The notes under the pieces are model-generated. The model worked only from the letters and a program-made list of their open reading frames with translations, did no database searches and was not told where the DNA came from. Both the position numbers and the translations under genes were made by a program. From contig JAHBMJ010000526.1 of assembly GCA_018398765.1 (NCBI GenBank), positions 1-11,560 of the forward strand: a DNA stretch of 11,560 nt, given 5' to 3'. The DNA is from Chromera velia. Taxonomy: Eukaryota; Sar; Chromeraceae. Shown in pieces: positions 7,482 through 11,560 of this stretch (within the stretch, counting starts at the first letter, position 1; every line of letters starts with the position of its first letter).

Positions 7482-7669
7482 GCGTGCCGTGGCCCCCGGC
7501 CGACGGTATAGTAGCCCCCAATGCTCAAGTAGCCACGAAAAAATGGAGAGTTTGCGTCCCCAGCCGGCCCCTGCCGCGGAGCCTGTCAGATACCGTGGCC
7601 GCCGGCGGAGCCGACCAATGAAATTGAACTTTCAATGTAGTTCATGAACTTTTGGGGGCCACGGCATGC
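7482..7669. repeat. Inverted repeat pair in the intergenic region
   Basis: TGCCGTGGCCCCC at 7485-7497 is the exact reverse complement of 7654-7666, extendable to 16 bp with one mismatch at each arm's outer end. The arms enclose 156 bp. A further CCGTGGCC lies at about 7593. No target-site duplication is visible outside the arms and no transposase is present. Confidence 0.8.
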
Positions 7670-8175
7670 TCCCTGGGAGCACACGAATTAGTTGAATCGA
7701 TGTTGAATCGCGTCGAATTTAGTGAGGCGAAACATATGGCGAAATTGACAGCTACATTGGCATGGTCAATGGAGAGAGATGGAGAGAGATGGAGAAAGTA
7801 CCATAGAGATCAATAGAGCACATGGAGAGAACCTCTCAGAGAGACGGAGAAACTCTGGATTGGGAAAACTGTTCTGAGAACACAGTCAGAGTGATAGTTC
7901 TACCACCTGGAATGATCACTGGGTGACATATTGTGCTCCGTTCGTCAGTCAAAGTCTTCAGCTTGAAGTAGGCCTTTGTGGTGTGTTTTCTTCATCAACC
8001 TGAAGTCGCTTTCCTTGGCCCACCGTTGTGTTAAAACAAGCCGGGAGCAGCTTTACGACTATCACTGATAAGAAGAGTCGTGCATTAGACACGTTGTCGT
8101 TCTTCTTGTTGTTTCCCTTCCGGGAAAGTATTCTGGCGAAGTGTCTTTCCAGATTCGGTGAAATAGACCGGAAGG

Positions 8176-9177
8176 ATGTCGGCAGACATGCGGAAACACC
8201 TCGAGGCCCTCATGGCCACTCTGGGGGCTCAGGCAAACGATGACGAAGACGCAGGCATCCAGTTCACAGATCCTGATGTGTGCAAGTTCTTCCTTCTCGG
8301 TCTCTGTCCCTCGGAGCTCTTCGAGAACACGGTACGTCAGTCAGCCGGTGTCGTACAAATCAGAATAAGGCTCTGGCAAGAACACAAGTGGGAGCAACGA
8401 ACCTTCCATTCGTAAACTGAGCTGCTCTGCTTGTTTGCATGCAGAAATACTTCCAGGGAGAGTGTAAACTGAAGCACTCGGACAAAGCCAAAAAACAGTC
8501 AGTTGCGTTTCGCTTCCTCGGCGCCCTGTTTGGTCACAACCTTTCCTTTGGGTGTTCCTGGTGTGCTCTCCTTTTCGGTCTGTATGTCCGCGGTTTCTTT
8601 TCTGTTTCTGGACGGCTGACGGGAAAGGAAACCGCATGCATGTTGGCGGGCCTGTGCTGTGGATTGGACTGTTTTTGTGCGTGGGCCGTTTTGCCTTCTC
8701 TTTCTGTCTCCACGGAGCTGCGACCCGCCTTCCGCATCTCTGCTTCCATCTCTCTCTCTGTGCATGTCTCTTCCTACCCCTCTCTCTGTCCCTCTGTGTG
8801 TGTGTTTGTGGCGAAAGAAATGCTGCAAAAGCAGCCGAATGGAGAACATTCAGAGTGTGCACAGAAAGACCCAAAGCGAAAGTGGAATTTATCAGTGTTG
8901 CATTCATTCGTCGCTTTCAGGTACGCAGAGGCGAAAAAGAAGAAGCGCTACGGATACGAGGAAGAGTTCTTGAAGTTTGCGCAGCCCATGATCACCAACG
9001 CAGACAAAAAAATTGCACAGGGGAAGGTCAGACAGACCCGGGATGGAGAGAGGATGGGGAGGCGCAGGCGAAGGCTGACGTACTCTCTCTCTCTTCCTCT
9101 CTCTCTCTTTCTTTCTCTCTCTCTGTCTCTCTCTTTCTCTCTGTCTCTCTGTCTCTCTCTTTCTCTCTGTCTCTCTG

Positions 9178-9234
<57 letters not shown>

Positions 9235-11416
9235 CTGACTGACTGACGTGCTCCCACACGCGCATGGACCCTTTGACTTCGTGTCCTCCCTCCCTCCCTC
9301 CCTCCCTGCAGGCCCGTGTTGCAGATGACGCCCTCGGCCCCCCCGCTCCTGAGCCCGGAGAGGTGGAGAACGACGAGGATATCAAGAAGATGACAGAGGA
9401 GATGGCCGAGAAGGCCAAGAAAGCAGAGGCGGCAGGAGAGGAGGGAGACGTCGATCTGTCAATGAAGCTCATGGCAGAGGTGGAGGAAATCGAAAAGCGG
9501 AAAAACGTGGCAGTGCAAATGAAGCTCAATGCGAAGCAGACAGTTTTGGGTAACCAGCAGAAGCTTCGAGTTTGCGACATTTGCGGTGCCTTCCTCTCTG
9601 CAACAGATAGTGAAAAACGCCTCCAGGTTGGTGCACGGTGTTCTTGCCGACTCGCTCGCTCATTTCAGGAAGGAACGAATGATCCGGAAAGGAAAAGAAG
9701 AAATCATGAAACAGACACAATGAAAGCATGCATGAAAGAAAGAAGGGAAGGAGGGAAGAAGGAGAGAGTGAGACAAAGAGAGACCCCCACCCCCCCACCC
9801 CCACAGAGAGAGAGAGACAGCAAAAACGAAAGACTTCCTCTGTGTGCCGAATGACGATGCAGCAAAAGTCTCCGAGACAAGATAGCGGATCCAACCGAGG
9901 TAGGCAGGCAGGCAGGCAGGCAGGTGTGCGTGTATTGAGTTGGATCTGAGAAAATGTGCAGGTATCCTGCAGGTTCGTGTTTCTGTATGTGGGTGGGCCC
10001 ATCCGCTGCCTGCCCGGGAACCATCAGAGTCTCCCTTGTGCTCTCTCTGACAAGGTGGCGGCTGTTTCGGGGATGTGCGTATGCATGCGAAGATCTACAC
10101 AAGCACACATACACACACGCGCACAGAGAGAGACGACCATCCAATGACTACATGAGAAAAAAAACGCGGACACGGATGGGTGGATGATCATTTTCTCTCC
10201 CTGACTGCATGAATGAATGTCGATGATGCAGGATCACTACGAGGGCAAAGTGCACCTCGGGTTCAAGGCCATCAGGGAGAAGGCGACGGCCCTCGAGAAG
10301 TGGCTGGACAAGGAAGCCCCGTCTTCGTTTGCCTCTTCAGCTGACGGAGGGATTAACGGAGGAGGGGCGTTCGCACGGAGCTCCACTAGGGACAGGAGCA
10401 GGTCCAGAGGGTGGGTTCCTCTCCTCTCTTTCTATCAATACATGGTTGTATGGGGGTATCTCCTCTCCTCTCCTCTCCTCTCCTCTCCTCTCAGCTTCTG
10501 GTCCCCCATTCCCCCTTCCGCTCCCTGCCCGCGCTCTTTGCGTAGCCCCTCTTCATTCATCAAAATTTTTCTCTCGATCTACTTCGCTTACTCTTTCTTC
10601 TGCTGGCTCTGTCTCGCCATCTGGTGCATTCATTGCTTTCCTCAGCTCAAAGAAAAAACTGGAGGGAGGACGAGGGAGAGGGCGCGTCTGGTGTCTCCTC
10701 TCTTTTTTTCTTGTCCGACTGCCATGTTTCCTGCATTGACTCGTTCCAGTTTGCCTGCCTCTCCGGTTGTTTGCGTCCTTTTTGTATGTGGTCAAAAGTG
10801 TAAATGTGTGTGTCTGTTCGTATGTGTGTGCAGTGGGAGCCGAGAGAGGCGGGGCCCCTCACACTCTCGCGACAGAGACAGAGAGAGAGATGACCGGAGG
10901 GGCTACCGGAGGTGGGTCAAACGAGAGACAGAGACAGAGAGAGAGCGAAGTGAATGCAGAAAAGACAAAATGAAATAATCATCATGGACAATCAGTCCGG
11001 GTGAGAGAGAAAGAAATAGTCTCCTCATGCATGGTTGAGGAACCCCCCTGCAAAAACACAACGCGTGGAAAAGATCTGTGTCCGTGGTTGTGCCACAGGG
11101 CAGAGCTTGACAGTTTGTCTCCCCGTTTCTTTCTTTCTTTCTTTCTTTCTTTCTTGTTTTTGTGCTTCCGACTGCTGCCTGGTTTTCGTTTGCTACCGGG
11201 GACTTCGTGGACGTGTCCAGATGAATGTAACAAGACTCGACTGAACATTCATGCATGTGTGTGGGTTTTGTCTGTGTGTGTGTGCACGTGCAGAAGCAGC
11301 AGAGAGCGGGACTCCGATCGACGTGACTATCGTGACCGAGATAGGGACCGCTACTACGATAGAGACAGGGACAGGGGGGGGAGGGACTACGACCGGTACC
11401 GGGACAGAAGCTACAG
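8176..11416 (+). CDS. LUC7-like U1 snRNP splicing factor, multi-exon
   Basis: LUC7 family protein, a nuclear U1 snRNP component that stabilises U1 pairing with 5' splice sites. Exons: 8176-8331, 8445-8497, 8921-9026, 9312-9626, 10232-10410, 10834-10911, 11294-11416; every junction is GT-AG and keeps phase. Zinc finger 1 (CCCH): Cys36, Cys44, Cys59, His63 in VCKFFLLGLCP and GECKLKH, followed by RYGYEEEFLKFAQ. A charged helical segment spans about residues 117-180. Zinc finger 2 (C2H2): Cys193, Cys196, His212, His218 in LRVCDICGAFL and DHYEGKVHLGF. After about residue 255 comes an Arg/Ser then Arg/Asp-rich tail. The ATG at 8176 has an in-frame TAG four codons upstream, so it is the first usable Met. 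336 codons are visible, close to animal LUC7L proteins. The last exon ends CTACAG then gtgagt, so more coding probably lies beyond the window; without splicing, a TGA at 11418-11420 ends the protein after SYR. Confidence 0.94.
8332..8444 (+). other. LUC7-like intron 1
   Basis: 113 bp, gtacgt to gcatgcag, phase 0. It splits zinc finger 1 between Cys44 and Cys59. Confidence 0.9.
8498..8920 (+). other. LUC7-like intron 2
   Basis: 423 bp, gtcagt to cgctttcag, phase 2. The donor is weak (AAAAACA before gtcagt) but it is the only choice near the end of exon 2 that restores the YAEAKKKKRYGYEEEF frame. The intron is rich in TCTCTCTG-type pyrimidine runs. Confidence 0.85.
9083..9247 (+). repeat. Compound (CT)n(CA)n(GA)n(CTGA)n array in LUC7-like intron 3
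   Basis: About 110 bp of CT units with TTTC and CTGT interruptions, then CA units (9194-9215), GA units (9216-9234) and three CTGA units. The terminal CT run (9178-9193) and the GA run are complementary, with the CA run as the loop. The array makes up over half of the 285-bp intron 9027-9311. Confidence 0.95.
9284..9307 (+). repeat. (CTCC)n array serving as polypyrimidine tract
   Basis: About six CTCC units run directly into tgcag, the acceptor of LUC7-like exon 4. Confidence 0.92.
9627..10231 (+). other. LUC7-like intron 4
   Basis: 605 bp, gttggt to gatgatgcag, phase 0, the longest intron in the gene. It separates the Cys pair from the His pair of zinc finger 2. It contains C-rich and GA runs near 9784-9820 and a GGCA array. 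Confidence 0.88.
9903..9924. repeat. (GGCA)n microsatellite in LUC7-like intron 4
   Basis: About 5.5 units, the same motif as at 232-256 and as short runs near 11516. Confidence 0.92.
10411..10833 (+). other. LUC7-like intron 5
   Basis: 423 bp, gtgggt to gtgtgtgcag, phase 2, separating the start of the Arg/Ser segment from its continuation. Confidence 0.88.
10459..10492. repeat. (CTCCT)n pentanucleotide microsatellite in LUC7-like intron 5
   Basis: Six to seven perfect pentamers. Confidence 0.95.
10912..11293 (+). other. LUC7-like intron 6
   Basis: 382 bp, gtgggt to gcacgtgcag, phase 2. The AG left by exon 6 and the A opening exon 7 form an Arg codon, keeping the Arg/Asp tail in frame. Confidence 0.85.
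11125..11155. repeat. (TTTC)n microsatellite in LUC7-like intron 6
   Basis: About seven TTTC units. Confidence 0.95.
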
Positions 11417-11432
11417 GTGAGTGAGTGAGTAA
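11417..11432 (+). repeat. (GTGA)n array starting at a splice donor
   Basis: gtgagtgagtgagtaa begins exactly at the predicted donor after LUC7-like exon 7, mirroring the array at the kinase donor 2457. Confidence 0.88.
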
Positions 11433-11560
11433 TTTGAGCTAGCTGCGACCCCTGCATGGCGGCGATGCCTGCTCAGAACAATCAAATGAGATCAAATCAC
11501 AATGCGTGCATGTGTAGGCAGGCAGGCCAGATGCATGTAGAGAAACGAGCCGGGGGGGGG

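Larger units (their letters stand above)
6694..8175. other. Intergenic region between divergent kinase and LUC7-like genes
   Basis: No protein gene recognised. It should contain both promoters, the LUC7-like 5' UTR and possibly a first exon of the kinase. A CACGTG palindrome lies at 7333-7338, a TATA-like ctataaatat at about 7373-7382, a 10-bp palindrome GTTCATGAAC at 7640-7649, a 13-bp inverted repeat at 7485-7497/7654-7666, and a twice-repeated GGAGAGAGAT near 7773-7795. A minus-strand frame of about 54 codons starting near 6960 begins MFRKSAFLSLHRFLARLS, but it has no donor in the phase needed to join the kinase. Confidence 0.6.

Noticed and set aside
7170-7621. Three overlapping plus-strand frames of 69-113 codons upstream of the LUC7-like gene
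   Set aside because: No recognisable domain, and the frames compete with one another; an unannotated short gene or element fragment cannot be excluded, but I cannot support one.
7482-7669. Inverted repeat considered as a complete MITE
   Set aside because: No target-site duplication is visible at the arm edges and no second copy occurs in the window, so I list it only as an inverted repeat.
8341-8907. 188-codon minus-strand frame opposite LUC7-like intron 2
   Set aside because: It overlaps LUC7-like exon 2 antisense, has repeat-driven composition and shows no domain.
9028-9213. Minus-strand frame of Arg-Glu repeats opposite LUC7-like intron 3
   Set aside because: It is the translation of the (GA)n strand of a microsatellite within an intron.

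Overview
The window is nuclear DNA of a microbial eukaryote. It holds two multi-exon protein-coding genes with GT-AG introns of roughly 110-610 bp that are packed with di- and tetranucleotide microsatellites. The gene content (a splicing factor and a CMGC kinase of a splicing-linked family), the moderate-to-high GC and the CTGA/GGCA/GTGA repeat style fit a protist alga, perhaps an alveolate such as a chromerid. That placement is an impression from style only; no marker gene fixes it.

Layout. 1-1864: no convincing gene. It contains GAA, GGCA and CAGT microsatellites, a purine-rich and then pyrimidine-rich tract, and weak hints of short spliced plus-strand exons. 1865-6693, minus strand: a CLK/LAMMER- or SRPK-like protein kinase in at least six exons. 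The catalytic landmarks (glycine loop, VAIK-type Lys, alpha-C Glu, HTDLKPAN, DFG, CPE, DLWSAGC, final RPTA Arg) occur in order across the exons, and all but one of the splice junctions keep phase cleanly. A 1.55-kb exon adds about 515 low-complexity residues inside the C-lobe. The last exon carries an exact 47-bp duplication of its own 3' splice site. 6694-8175: the space between two divergently transcribed genes, with an E-box palindrome, a TATA-like string and an inverted repeat. 8176-11416 and probably beyond, plus strand: a LUC7-like U1 snRNP protein in seven visible exons, with both zinc fingers, the central helical segment and an Arg/Asp/Ser mixed-charge tail.

The two genes suggest a functional theme. 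LUC7 proteins help U1 snRNP choose 5' splice sites, and CLK/SRPK kinases phosphorylate Arg/Ser-type tails like the one on this LUC7 protein. They lie head to head about 1.5 kb apart. The eleven confidently placed donors in both genes are loose at +3/+4 but all have G at +5, and six splice sites abut tetranucleotide arrays.

The most notable items are the duplicated acceptor with a hairpin-containing spacer, which predicts kinase isoforms with or without 28 extra residues; the very large insertion in the kinase C-lobe; and the splice-site-anchored tetranucleotide repeats. The window begins with 8 G and ends with 9 G, as if it were a contig limited by G homopolymers.
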